Origin: Anodontia alba
Lineage: Eukaryota > Mollusca > Bivalvia > Lucinida > Lucinidae
DNA: 64,000 bases
Direction: 5' to 3'
Assembly: GCA_964016985.1 (NCBI GenBank)
Contig: OZ024826.1
Coordinates: 60,186,507-60,250,506, forward strand
Shown: piece by piece, positions 23,097 to 37,000 of the stretch
Numbering within the stretch: the stretch's first letter is position 1
How the letters are laid out: each line of letters opens with the position of its first letter
The notes under the pieces: model-generated
Told to the model about the DNA's origin: nothing
Databases searched by the model: none
Seen by the model: the letters and a program-made list of their open reading frames with translations, nothing else
Program-made: the position numbers and the translations under genes

Positions 23097-23219
23097 AGCT
23101 TAAGCATGTTAAGTGAATGGACATCAAAAACAAAAATATATTGATTTCTTGAAAAGCTGAACTCTGGGAAATATTCATCGGATAACTCCCGATTCATCTG
23201 AATATTCTTGGTATGTTAT

Positions 23220-23426
23220 TCATTTAATAAAGTAAATTTCTTTATATAACTTCCAAAAATAAGAACAAAATACTTCTAACTCCTTATATTGTTTTATACC
23301 TAGACACATGAGGGACTTTGACGACCCAAATACTGTATTCGACGTAATTACTGCGTATACCCCTACAAACCCACAGTCAAGCATTTCCGAGTCTATATAT
23401 TCCTGCCCATATACTTTTACCCACTT
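23220..23426 (-). CDS. GM2A-like terminal coding exon 4
   Basis: Sixty-eight codons plus stop after acceptor TTTTTATATACAG. The block GVYAVITSN...SLMCLGIKQY matches the C-terminal strand pair of GM2A (GNYRIESVL...LGCIKI). The last conserved cysteine falls 45 residues after the CSC motif, the same spacing as in human GM2A. After KQYKEL the protein has an 18-residue hydrophobic tail (EVFCSYFWKLYKEIYFIK). The DNA encoding this tail and the 3' flank recurs, inverted and diverged, at 55570-55935. Confidence 0.85.
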   Translation of the reverse strand, partial: KWVKVYGQEYIDSEMLDCGFVGVYAVITSNTVFGSSKSLMCLGIKQYKELEVFCSYFWKLYKEIYFIK

Positions 23427-24211
23427 CTGTATATAAAAACATAGTGTTTTGAGTACTGAAGATACTGACCCACCAGCAACATGTGCTCTTATAAAGGAAA
23501 TTAGAAAAAATATCAGTAAACTTTGACAGAAAATCTGCAAAGTGCATCTAGTCCTCCTAACAGTTCTACAGTCATCGTGTTCTGGTTCGTTCCACCTTTT
23601 CATCGTGTTCTGGTTCGTTCCACCCTTCCAGGCAAAACAAAGACATACTCTATAAACGTGTTATATTGTTGTCCATGATAATGTGTTTAACCGCACACTT
23701 GTCACAGACAAAATCATTATCCATACCGTGGCAATTATTGTACAGTCTATATGCTATTAAACATCTTCCACCTTAGAATTATTCCCCTCAAGAAGTCCAC
23801 TGCTAATCTTTCTTTTATGTATGCTCTTATTAAATGGATATTTGCACTACAATTTTTTCCAGTAAGTTTGATTATCTTAAGTGCATAGTGTGGTAATCTG
23901 GTCAAAAACGGTATTCTCAATTGTAAATTAGCAAACTCTATTTCAAAATTAGCATCGTACAGTTTATATATAATAGACAAGGAAACGAACTCTCGAGAAA
24001 AGTCATTATACTTACAGAAAGAAACGGACACGAGCAGTTAAGACCAATCTCTACCAAGGCGGCTGGGCATTGTACAATCATGCTTAATAGATCGCAAACA
24101 TTGTCATAGTAGCAAGAACCAAAGTTGCCAATGCAAGGTACCTTCGCAAACGGATCACTAGGCCGGTAACGGTAAAACATTGTCACATTACCCTGAAACC
24201 AAAAAAACAAA

Positions 24212-24265
<54 letters not shown>

Positions 24266-24990
24266 GTCCTACCAGCGTCTCCGCAGTTACCATCTATCAT
24301 GATCGAAAAGTAAATAAGTGAACTCAGTAATTGATACAATCAGATCAACATCAAGCCCCCAGCACAAAGGGAAAAAACAGACAAATACAATAAAGCAGCC
24401 ACAAAATGAACAGACGGCAAACCTTATGATATGAGCGTCAAGCTATAAATTTAGTTTAATCTGCTCGGACAGGCAATAATACCCAAAATATTGGGACAGA
24501 CAAGCTTAAGATAACAGTGTAGAACTTGATCTGAGTTCGAACAAGGTCCACACTGTTTGTTACTTATCCAGCAGATTTTAGACACAAGATTAGGTAGTAA
24601 AACTGAGACACAAGATCAGGTAGTAAAACTGATATTTTCGAATGTATGACACGTGTGGTAAGGAGTAAAAGGGTCCAAATATTTAGGGTTGAAATGATAG
24701 CTCTTGAGTCATCATACTCGTTAACAGCCTGTAACGAATTAGAACATAGTAGTCAGCATTAATGGTATGCATAATGTTTATATTGTGCACTGATCTTCGG
24801 ATCGGGACGTTTTTTGTAGGAAACTCAAGGTTGGTAAAGAATGCATCTGCGATGCAAGGTCTTGACAAACTGTGCAATTTGATGCAAAATTGATTAAAAT
24901 CGGACAAAAATAAGAAAATTTTGATGAGACTTTTTCTGACGTAATAAAGGCTTAAATATGCAAGTCTAATTTACAATACTTGTGACAATA

Positions 24991-25032
<42 letters not shown>

Positions 25033-28000
25033 TATTTATTTTCGAATACTGCCTACACCCTCGCGGGCGTTTGGAAGGCCTTCCTGGGTACAAATCAGTA
25101 CTGTGAATAAAGTGTCTTATTCAGGGACACAACACTTGCTGCTCGCTGAGGTCGAACCCGCTGACTCTCGATCTTGAATTCGACGCTTTACCACTGCACC
25201 ACTAGATGCATTCTTCGCAAACCTTTTTCGGCCATTGTGCAGGGTTTTACCTGCAAAAAAAGAAAATAAATGAATAAAATAAAAAAAAAATAATAAAAGA
25301 ACCAGAAATACGTCCAAAGGACACGAATGCTCCTGTCCGAATAACTTAAACGCAAATAGCTAACGCCTGAAACACTTGACGCAAATTGCTAGCGCGATCT
25401 CGGACGCGGACGGAGACGGACGCACGGACATGGGTAACACTATATGTCCTTTCCGCCATTCTTGGTGGGGATATAAAAAAGGAAATAAAGAAGTGCGACC
25501 TCCGTTACATAAATCGCCGCCCGTACTAACACTTGAAAATCTAAAACATGATGATAAAAGCATGTTAATAACACCACGTTTTGTAGTCAGTTACCGCCAG
25601 CATCCTGACAAATAACTCAATAAAAGCTTAAAGGGAAGGGTCCATAAACTAGTACTTGTAGTTTGGAAGAAAGGCATTAAATAGCTTAGCATTTTGCAAC
25701 AAGTTTAATTAAAATCGACCAATCTATATGTAAGTTATAAAGATTTAAAAAAAAATGGGAATGTTAGTCCAGAAGAAGGCTGTGAGTTTATGACGTCATA
25801 ACTCACGATCAAAAATGTCAAATAACAGCCATTCTGATGCAAGATAATTTCAGTGAATGACCAATTTATATCTTTTTTATTGCATTTAATGAAAATTTAC
25901 TGTATTTAAGAGAAACAACTTATCCTTATGGTTGAAATTATTGATTTCTTATTTCGTCACGTGATACGACTGACAAAATGGCAGCCTCCATAAAAAGCTA
26001 TTGTGAAATGTACAAAAGGCCATATCTCCTAAACCGCTCAACCGCTTAACATAAAATGTGTAGCAAACTTTTTGCGTCTTCAACCCCTTTCATTATGAAA
26101 ACACGCCTATTCAAATATATAGAAAATTTCACCTCAAAAACTGAAAATTTTCAGATAAAATATTCTGATATTTTTTCATATTTCTGCTCTAAACATAGAA
26201 TGTGGGTACTCGTTAGAACCGCCTCGACGAGGTGGTTCTAACGAGTACCCACAATCTATGTTTTTGAGCAGCAATAAGAAAAATAATGTATACCCCTGTA
26301 AACCCCAGTTTTACTATATAAAAGTGGGGTTTAAGGGAGTCAAAATGATATACATGTAGGCGTGTTTTCGTGATGTTACAGAAGTGACAGATAAAGTTTG
26401 TGGGTCATTATAATTCATTATATGGGTTCTTAACATGAGGCATGTGTTATATTCCCTGACTGAGAAGTTTATTTACTCAAGTGTAACGGCTCGGGTGAAC
26501 ATGATTCTAAGGCAGGGAATGTGATCCGTGTCCGTTAGCAATGCTATTACCCTGAGATTCTGTAAGCGGGCAGGAAATAGCGAGATCAGCGCAGGTTTCT
26601 AAGTTTGAATTTGGACATTATTGCACACAGGGATGCAAGTATAGTAACAGAATAGCAAACAATAGAGATTCTGCTGAGGCGGCCCATTCCGAAACGTCTG
26701 ATTTGGATGTATTTTGTTCGCAGTTGTCGAGATTTATGTGGATTAATTAACGTATCCAACCTTTCCAGCTCTGCAGAGCAAAACACATGAGGCGGTTCAT
26801 CAGGAACTACACTGATTGCCATTCTGTTTGTTTTTATATTACCGCTATTTTTATCAATGGACGTCCAAATTAAGGGAGGGAAGAGGTCATTGAAAAATTT
26901 AGTGGTAAAAGGTTAACACATATACATCTCGATGTTTCTATACTATGTAGACGCACGTCCATGCTGAACCCTGGCGACACTACCATTTAGACACATTCCC
27001 AAATGGAGTTAATATGATTGAAGTTTTCGTGACCTTTGTTGGGAATTGTACCTTTGATTTCACTTAACCCGTGCAGCGGACGCCAGCTTTGACTTCACAG
27101 TACCTGCGTAGGGGACTAAAACTTTGGTTTTACATTACCAATGTAGGCGTCTCTATCTCTGATTCCATCATACCTGCCTAGGGAAAGCCACCTGTGATTT
27201 CACATAACCTGTGTAGGGGACTCCACCTTTGACTTCACTTTACCTATGTAGGCCTATCCACCTCTGATTTCACAATACCTGCGTAGCGACTCTACCTCTG
27301 ATTTCACATTATCTGCGTAGGGGTACTGTACCTGATCTGATATTATCTGTGCAGTGGACTCCACTTTTGAAAGACGTCGCCTCTGATGTCACACCACCTG
27401 CGTAAAACACTATACCTTTGATTTCACATTACCTGTACAGGGGACTCTACCTCTGATGACACATTACCTGTGAAGAGGACGTCGCCTCTGATTTCACTTC
27501 ACCTGTGTAAAACACTATACCTTTGATTTCACATTACCTGTGCAGGGAACTCTACCTCTGATGTTACATTACCTGTGTAGAGGACATCGACGCTGATGTC
27601 ACACCACCTGTGTAAAACACTATACCTTTGATTTCACATTACCTGTGCAGGGACTCTACCTCTGATGTCACATTACCTTTGTAGAGGACGTCGCCTCTGA
27701 TGTCACATTACCTGTGTAGAGGACGTCGCCTCTGAAGTCACTTCATCTGTGTAAACACCATACCTCTGATTTCACATTACCTGTGCAGGGGACTCTACCT
27801 CTGATGTCACATTACCTGCGTAGAGGACGTCGCCTCTGATGTCACTTCACCTGTGTAAAACACTATATCTTTGATTGCACATTACCTGTGTAGTGTACTC
27901 CACCTCTTATTTCATACTACCTGCGTAGGCTTCTGTATCTCTGATTAAACATTACCGATGCAATGGATTCCACCTGTAATTTCATATTACCTGTACGATT

Positions 28001-31000
28001 CTGTCTCTGATTTCGCATAACCTGTGTAGGGGACTCCACCTCTGATTTCACATTATCTGTGTAGGTAACTGCACCTCTGATTTCACACTGCCTTTCTAGC
28101 GGACTCCACATTACCTGCTTAAGGGTCTTCACCTCTGAGTAACATTAAATGTGCAGGGTACCCCTACTCTGATTTCAAATTACCTGTGTAGGGAAACACC
28201 TCTTATTAACATTACCTCTGTATAGGGTCTTTGATTTCCCATTACTTGCCTAAAAATGCCACCTCTGATTTCACATTAACTATGCAGGGGACTTCACTGA
28301 TTTTAAAGTACCTGTATAGGAGATTCTACCACCCATTTCACATTACCAATGTAGGAGTCTTCACCTTTGATTATACATTACCTGCGTAATAAATGTCACC
28401 TCTGATATCACATTACCTGCCTAGTGGGCTCAATCTCTGATTAAACATAACATATGTAGGGGTCTCCACAACTGATTTCATATAACAAGTCTAGGAATCT
28501 CCACCTCTAATTTCACATGACCGGTGTAAGGACCCCACTCTAATTTGATATTACCTGTGCAGGGGACTCAACCTTTGATTTAACATGACTTGCGTAGGTG
28601 ACTCCATCTCTGATTTTACATAACCTCGTAGGCGACGCCATATCTTATTTCCTATTATCTGTGTAGAAGTCTCCACCTTTGACTTCACATTATCTGTGTA
28701 GGGGTCTCCACCTCTGATTTAATTTTACCTGTGTAAGGGGATACACTTCTGATTTCACATTACCTGTGTAGGGGTCGTCACTTCTAATTCCACATTACCT
28801 GTGTAGGGGACTCCACCTCCGGTAGCACATTAACTGGACAGGAAACTATATTTCTGATTTTACATTATCTGTATACAGAACTATACTTCTGCAGGGGACT
28901 CCACTTCTGGTTTAACATTACTTGTGTAGGGACCTCCACCACTGATTTCACATTACATGTGTAGGGAACTGTACCTCTCATTTCACCTTACTTGTGAAGG
29001 TATTTGTACCTCTGACTTCCTATAACATGTGTCAGGGATTCCACCTCGGAGTTCACATTACTTATGTAGGCAACTATACCTCTGATTTCACATTACCTGT
29101 ATAGGAGACACCGCTTCTGATTTATTTTATTTTTTTTTTTTTTTTTTTTTTTTTGCTGTGCAGGGCAATCCATTTCTGAATTCACGTTACCTGTGTAAGG
29201 AACTGCACCTCAAATTTCTCATGAACCTGTGTAGGGGACTCCACCTCTGATTTCGCACTATCTGTGTAGGGAACTGTACCTTTGATTTCACATTACTTGT
29301 ATAGTGGACTCCGCCTCTGATTCATATTACACGTGTAGGGGACACTATTTCTGATTTCACATTACCTGTGTAGGGGCCTCCACCTCTGATTTCACATCCA
29401 GTTCTGCTGTAACATAAAGCGTTCCTGGTACGACAACTGGATCAGGGCTAATTTCTAAATTATAGAAATGCATAAGGCTTCTGTCTCCCCCACAGTCATT
29501 CCAACCATATTTCGTAAGTCTGACTGGTTTTCTAGGAGCGAACATCTAAAAATAAAGAAAGCAAAGCAAAACTTAAAACGTTTGTCATTAGGCTCACTGC
29601 AAAAATAAAGACTATTAGTGTATCTGTGTAACTTCCCACATCATGATTGAAATTCTATGTTCTACTGACAATACGTATGCAAATATCCGTTTTGAGGGTA
29701 AAGCTATTTGTTTAAAGAAATATTTTTGTGTTTGCTGCCTTCAATAGTCGTCCTTCTCAACCACAGTCTCATCAGAAGCTTTGCTACTTAGCCGCTAAAG
29801 ACGGCAGTTCTTGGAAGCAAGTACAATCGTTATTGACAAGATTTAAGAAACCTGTCGCTATAGTCAAGATATAAGAAACCAGTCGGTACAGGCAAACCAG
29901 CCAATCTTGGCAAAATTTAAGCAGTCAATATAAGAAATCAATACAAATTACGAAAACAAAGAAACCACTGACTGTGGGCAAAATATAAGAAAACAGTCGA
30001 TGCAAACAGTCCCAACCGACACCGACAAAATGTAAGAAACCAGCTGTCACACTATCAAGTCTGTGGAGCCAATCGCTGCTGGAAAATAGTAAAAGAGACC
30101 AGCCTATACTATTAAAGAAATCAGTTTCTACTCCATGGACTAGTTTCAGTCGTTAAGGTCTGAGCAATAATCGCTACTGACAAGACCAACACCAGTTTGC
30201 AATTACAAGGTCTAGATGCAAATGAAAACAAGAGGACCCTGATGGTCCTATATCGCTCACCTGAGCAAACAGCTTTGCAAACTTACTGTTGAAGTTTCAG
30301 CCAAGTTCACTGCTCTAAGATTTTTGTATAAATTTTAAATCCCTACTCCCCAGCGGCCATGTTTTTTTCATGCATCATGATGGCTTGAACTGAATCTTGA
30401 AAGAAGGTCACCAAAGGAACAATTCCGCCAACTTTTATTGAAATTGGTCCAGTGGTTTTTGACAAAAAGGTTTTTGAAGTGTTTTATATAACTATATAGG
30501 GAAAATAAGCCCCACCCCTAACGGCCACGTTTTTTGACAAATCATGACAGCTTGAACAAACTTGGTAGAGGGCCACCAAAGGAACATTCCTGCCAAGTTA
30601 TATTGAAATCGGTTCAGTGGTTTCTGACAAGAAGATTTTTAAAGTTTTCTATTTAGATATATAGGGAAAATAAGCCCCACCCCTAGCAGCCATGTTTTTT
30701 GATGAATCATGATTACTTGAACAATCTTGGTACAGGGTCACCAAAGCAACATTCCTGCCAAGTAATATTGAATCGTTCATGTGGTTCTGACAAGAAGAAT
30801 TTTAAAATTTTCTATACAGATATATACGGAAAATAAGCCCCGCCCCCTGGCGGCCATGTTTTTTGACGTATCATGAGGGCTTGAACAATCTTGGTAGAAG
30901 GTCACCAAAGCAACATTCCTGCCAAGTTACAATGAACTCGATCCAACGATTTCTCACGAGAAGATTTTTAAAGTTTTCTATATAGATTATATAGGGAAAA

Positions 31001-34000
31001 TATGCCCCGCCCCCTAGCGGCCATGTTTTTTGACGAATCATGCCGGCTTGAACAATCTTGGTAGAGGGTCACCAAAGAAACATTCCTGCCAAGCTATATT
31101 GAAATCGGTCCATTGGTTTCTGACAAGAAAATTTTTAAACTTTTCTATATAGATATATAGGGAAAAAAAAGCCCCACCCCCTGGCGGCCACGTTTTTTGA
31201 TGAATCATGATAACTTGAACAATCTTGGTAGAGGGTCAACAAGGAAACATTTCTTTCAAGTCATAATGAAATCGGTCCAGTGGTTTCTGACAAGAAGATT
31301 TTTAAAGTTTTCTATTTAGATACATAGGGAAAATAAGCCCCGATCCCTGGCAGCCATGTTTTTTGATGAATTATGACGACTTGACCAGTCTTGGTAGATG
31401 GTTACCAAAGATACATTCCTGCAATGTTGTATTGAAATCGATCCAGTGTTTTCTGACAAAAGGATTATTAAAGTTCTCTAAACAGATATATAGGGAAAAT
31501 AAGTTCCGCCCCCTAGCGGCCATGTTTTTTGAAAAATCATGACGGCTTTAACAATCTTGGTAGAGGATCAGCAGGGGAACATTTTTGTCAAGTTATATAG
31601 AAATCGGTCCAGTGGTTTCTGACAAGAAGATTTCTAAAGTTTTCTATATAGATATATAGGGAAAATATGCCCCGCCCCCTGGCGGCCATGTTTTTTGACG
31701 AATCCAAATGGCTTGAACAATCATGGTAGAGCATCACCAAAGGAACATTTCTGCAAAATTATATTGAAATCGGTCCAGTGGTTTCTGACAAGACGATTTT
31801 TAAAGTTTTCCATATAGATATATAGGGAAAATAAGCCCCGCCCCCTGACAGCAATGTTTTTTGACGAATCCAAATGGCTTGAACAATCTTGGTAGAGGAT
31901 TACCAAAGGAACATTTCTGCAAAATCATTTTGAAATCGCTCCAGTGGTTTTTTACAAGAAGATTTTAAAAGTTTTCTATGCAGGTATATCGGGAAAATAA
32001 GCCCCGCCCCCTGGCGTCAATGTTTTTTGACGAATCCAAATGGCTTGAACAATCTTGGTAGAGGATCACCAAAGGAACATTTCTGCAAAATTATTTTGAA
32101 ATCGCTCCAGTGGTTTCTGACAAGAAGATTTTTAAAGTTTTCTATGCAGCTATAGCGGGAAAATAAGCCCCGCCCCCCTGGCGGCCATATTTTTTGACGA
32201 ATCCATATGGCGTGAACAATCTAGGTAGAAGATCACCAAAGGAACATTTCTGCAAAATTATATCGAAATCGGTCCAGTGGTTTCTGACAAGAAGATTTTT
32301 AAAGTTTTCTATATAGATATATAGGGGAAATAAGCCCCGCCCCCTGGCGGCCATATTTTTTCAACGAATCCAAATGGCTTGAACAATCTTGGTAGAGGAT
32401 CACCAAAGGAACATTTCTGCAAAATTATATTGAAATCGGTCCAGTGGTTTCCTACAAGAAGATTTTTTAAGTTTTTAGTTAAAAAATCTATTTTTAGCTC
32501 ATGTGACCTTGATATGCATTCGACCGGAACCATTTGAATAGCTTTGAAAGAGGACCAACCAAGGATCATTCCTGTGAAATTTTGTCAAAATCCAATGAGT
32601 GGTTTAGGAGGAGATGTTGTTTAAAGATTGTGGACGGACGGACAGACGACGACGACGACGACGGACGGCGAGTGATCACGAGCCTTCGGCTCAGGTGAGC
32701 TAAAAACGGTAAGAGAAAAGTCCAGGGAGTGCCACAATCACAAACCGCAGTCCTTCCCAGACCACAAGAGGAAGAGGAAACCGACAAATCCAAACAAGCA
32801 CAAATCGAACAAACGTACGAAAAGCACTAAGATTAGCTCTCTCTTCCCCAAGCGAGGTAATCGCAATACTAAAAGAACTAGAAAAACACAAGAACAAAAT
32901 GACAAATGGAAAGACATACAACAAATCGCCTCGTAGAATAAACCACAAAGCAACAAAGAATAAGACTAACACCGGGACCACCGCCTTAGAACGGTCAGAA
33001 GAGTAAACCACCGGGGGGTTTAAAGCCTTTCTACAACTAGCTAACTTCACCCTGGGTCCCCATGCTACTCTTAATAAAGAAACACATAAAAATTCGGTTC
33101 GCATAAAGGCTCCCAACTCAGTCAATGCATCAAAGCGAAAACACAAAAATCCAATTAATCACTATATTAAACAAAGACGAGTACGTACTCAAGGCTAATT
33201 CCACTGTATGCCAGAGTAAATGAAAACCAATAGTTGAACCACAGCGGGCCAAGCCAAAGACATATCGTCAAGCCCCAACCCACTAGTTAAAGTTTTAGGA
33301 AGAGGCCATCATTGAGTCTGAGGCCCGAACCGCCGTTGTGCAATTAAAGAGTGAAGCATAGCCATCAACAATGATTGGGCTGACAACTAGGCATGCAGTC
33401 TGCCGCATAATATCCAGGCTATAGCCAATTCTTTTATAACAGTAAATAAGTTTTCTGAATTGCTCCGAAAAGTTAGATTTACCTACAATTTTTCTAAATC
33501 TGTACACTAAGTCACCGTAAAATTCTGGTTCCGATATACCTTGTTGCAGAAGTGTTTTCAGACTGACGCTGTATTTTTCTAACAAGGCACTGTGTCTGCG
33601 ATAAAATTTCGAAAACGCCTTACGAAGTTTAAAATAACGATAGCCCTGCCTAAGAAGTTTGGCAGTAAGGGCTTTATTACGGTAGTTAAAGTCATTAAGA
33701 TTTGAAGTTACCCAGAAACGTTCACCCAAAAAAGCAGAGATCAGGAACAAATAAAGACAGGTCACAACAGCACATTAGCAAACATCGACATACAAACAAA
33801 TGGAGGAAGCGCTTTGGAACATTTGTGTTGAGGTTTTACGGCCCAGTCAACCCAATGGGATCATGTCGAGCGCGGTCAGTTTACCTAACCACATTTTTAC
33901 TAGGCAGTATCGTGCACATTCATTCGCTAGTAACTGACAACTGCCCTTCTGGAATCAGCGAAGGGAGAGAATGGCCGTAGAAAATATTTCATGATCAATC

Positions 34001-37000
34001 TCCACGAAAGAATATTACCGACCCGGCAAGAGCCAATGGTCCACAATTCGCTCACCTGATAAAAGCAGCTATTGCATATTTGCAAATGCCATGCAATATT
34101 CTTCAAGTATTGCCACAGCAACTGGGACACAAATCTGACAATATCATAAAAAACAAAGGTCATCCTAGTCTCATCATTTTAACAAACTTGGTAGACCTTG
34201 AGTGCCCAATGCTGTATAGCGAGAATCAGCCTAAAACCTTTCTTAGTATTGGAAAAAGACGTTTAAGTGTTTTACGATATATGGGGATGGAAGAAGACGT
34301 TTGAAGATTTCGTGATTTTATACCTTTATATAGCCCAGGGGCAAGGGTAGATAACCCTTGGGGCAACATTTTGATCCTTACTACAAAGTTTTACAACTTT
34401 AATCATACATGGTAAGTTTCAGCCATTGGTCCGAAATACATATTGAAAAAAATGATTTTCCAACTTTTCCCCCATACAAATTCATGGAGACGCAAATTTG
34501 ACCTTGCCATAGAAAGGTCAAAGGTCAGCTTACGGGCATCATTTAAACAAACGTGGTAGAGCTTGAGAAAGCGATGCTAAATGCAAAGATTCAGCCTCAA
34601 AGCTTTCTTGGTTCTAGAGAAGAAGCTTTTTTAGAGTTTTACCATATATAGATATGGCGGCAATCTTGTTCAATGGCGCGGAACTATTTGAATAAATTGG
34701 CAATACCCTTTCGACAGAAGGCCCCGTGGAAAAGCTTGTGAAAATTGATCAAGCAGTTTTAGGATAAAGAATTTAAATGGTACACAATTTTATAAACGTA
34801 TATAGCCCAGGGGTGATGACATACAACCCTCAGGGGACAAAATTTTGATTATACATGTAACTAAAAATGTTTTACTACTTTAATCGCTCATTGTAAGTTT
34901 CAGCCATTAGTATTTTATAGATTTTGAGAAAATGATTTATCAATATTTTCCCCATAAAAATGCGTGGAGACGCTAATTTGACCTTGCCCTAAAAAGGTCA
35001 AAGGTCGATCTAGGGTCATCATTTGAACAAACTTGATAGAGCTTGATTCCATGATGCAATATACAAAGATTCAGTCTTGAAGCTTTTTTGGTTCTGGAGA
35101 AGATAATTTTGAAGTGTTTTAACAATATATATGTGCATGGTGGCCATCTTGATTAACAGACCGTGACTATTTGTACAAATTATCCATCCCCCTTTAAAAG
35201 AATGAAGTTTGTAACAAATGGCCCAGGATGGATGGATGGATATTTTGTTTATAGACGCTCAACCCTAAAAGGGCATATAGCGTCTAATAAGTTTTATGTT
35301 ATATGATGATTTTATTTAATGAGAAATTTAAAAATATCTAGGATTGATGTGTTTATTTTAAAGAGATAAAGTATCAATGATTATAAGTTATTAAAAATAC
35401 TGATCATATTTTATTAAAAAGTCCGATCTCTTTAAGAAAGTCGAGTATTTTCTTAGATGGTATATCATTAAAAAGTTCCTTTATAGTTTTTACATTAAAA
35501 TACTTTGTGTGAATATAATCAAATTCTGCACAAGTGATAAGAAAATATTTGACTGTAAAAAGTTCGTTGCAAGGAATGCAGAATGGAGCTTGTTCATTTT
35601 TTAAAATATAAGAATGAGTAATTCTAGTGTGTCCAAATCTACATCTGGTGATTTTTGTTTGTTCTTTTCTGCTGAGATTAGAGAATGTGCATTTGCTGTT
35701 AAAATTTGATTTTATTTCATTTAGTTTATTTTGAGTTTGTGTTTCCCAAACAGACTGACATTTGTTGTTGATGAATTGATGGATGTTTGATTTAAAGTCG
35801 GAGTGAGGAATTTTGAAATTTGTTATCACTAAGGATAGTGCAGATTTGGCTTCTAAATCGGCTAATTCATTTCCACGAATATTAACGTGGCTGGGAAGCC
35901 AACAAAATACAACTTCTTTTGAAACTGAAAGGTAATAATATTTTTTAAGAATTTGCTGAATTAATGGGTTTCTATGGTGTAAATCTTTAAGAGATTTTAA
36001 TACAGAAAGCGAATCTGAATAAATGATGAACTGTTTTTCAGACTGATCTCTGATATGGTAAAGTGCAATATCAATTGCCTTGGCTTCGGCGGTAAAAATG
36101 GAGCTATTATCAGAAAATCTGATACTGTCAGTAAAATTTGGACTAATAACAGAACAAGCAACTTTCTCATCTTGTTTCGAACCATCTGTATAAATTGACA
36201 GGTAATATTTATGATTTGATTTGATTTCTAAAAATTCATTCTTAAAAATATGTGACTCGACTTCTGTTTTTTTTATTTTTATGAAGGTCTAAAATAATCT
36301 TTGGAGGGTTTAACGTCCATGGCTCTTTTGATGGAAGAGAAAAGGGCTGAACATTTTTAATATTAATATTGGCCTCTTCAAGTAACGGTTGTATTCTCAG
36401 GCCAAGGGGTTTAATAGCCGTTGGTTTATTGTTGTAAAATCTTTCGTATTTAGGATTAAAAACACAATCATAGGCTGAATTTCGTGGATTGGCAGCTAAT
36501 TTAGTAACATATTGAAGAGATAATTTTTCCCTTCTTATATATATTGATGGTTCATTTGATTCAGCGTATAAACTTTCGATGGGAGAAGTACGAAAAGCCC
36601 CTAGAGCCAGACGTAAACCTTGGTGATGAATAGTATCCAAAGATTTCAAATAAGATTTTCTGGCGGATCAAATGGCCCAGGAGTTTGAGCGGCGGTCGTC
36701 CAAATGATGGGACGGACGACGGACGGTGGCAATTATCACAATAGCTCATCCTGAGCTTTCGGCTCAAGTGTGTTGAAAACTAATCGCTACGACAATGTCT
36801 AAAAAACAATTTGATCTGATAAAATCAGTCGCTACTGACAAGTGCATTTTTATGAATGTTATTTATATGGTTTGACATATTTCTCAAGAATTAACTTAAA
36901 GATATTTTTACTATAAAAAGTCAGTATTTGATTGATAGATCCTCCTGGAAGATAACAAAATCCTTCTGTTACTTAGAGTGTTACACAGATTTATGTAGGA

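Larger units (their letters stand above)
34028..36780 (+). mobile_element. second Pearl-like element, split by a retrotransposon
   Basis: Starts near CACAATTCGCTCACCTGATA and ends GACGGACGACGGACGG...GAGCTTTCGGCTCAAGTG. Contains three copies of a long unit (markers at about 34172, 34548 and 35025, reading AACAAACTTGGTAGA... with TTCTTGGTTCTRGAGAA). Interrupted at 35229-36668 by a non-LTR element. Confidence 0.75.

Noticed and set aside
25630..26070. Second TTAA-type MITE
   Set aside because: Shares phrases such as TATGACGTCATAA with similar elements and starts CTTAAAGGGAAGGG, but the far end is not a convincing inverted repeat.
27917..28132. 71-codon minus-strand frame containing NVKSEVESPTQ
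   Set aside because: It is minisatellite sequence echoing the exon 2 end, not an independent exon; no acceptor precedes it.
32309..32569. Minus-strand frames with repeated NHWTDFNIILQKCSFGD
   Set aside because: Translation of the 166 bp Pearl-like unit; the protein repeats only because the DNA does, and frames break between units.
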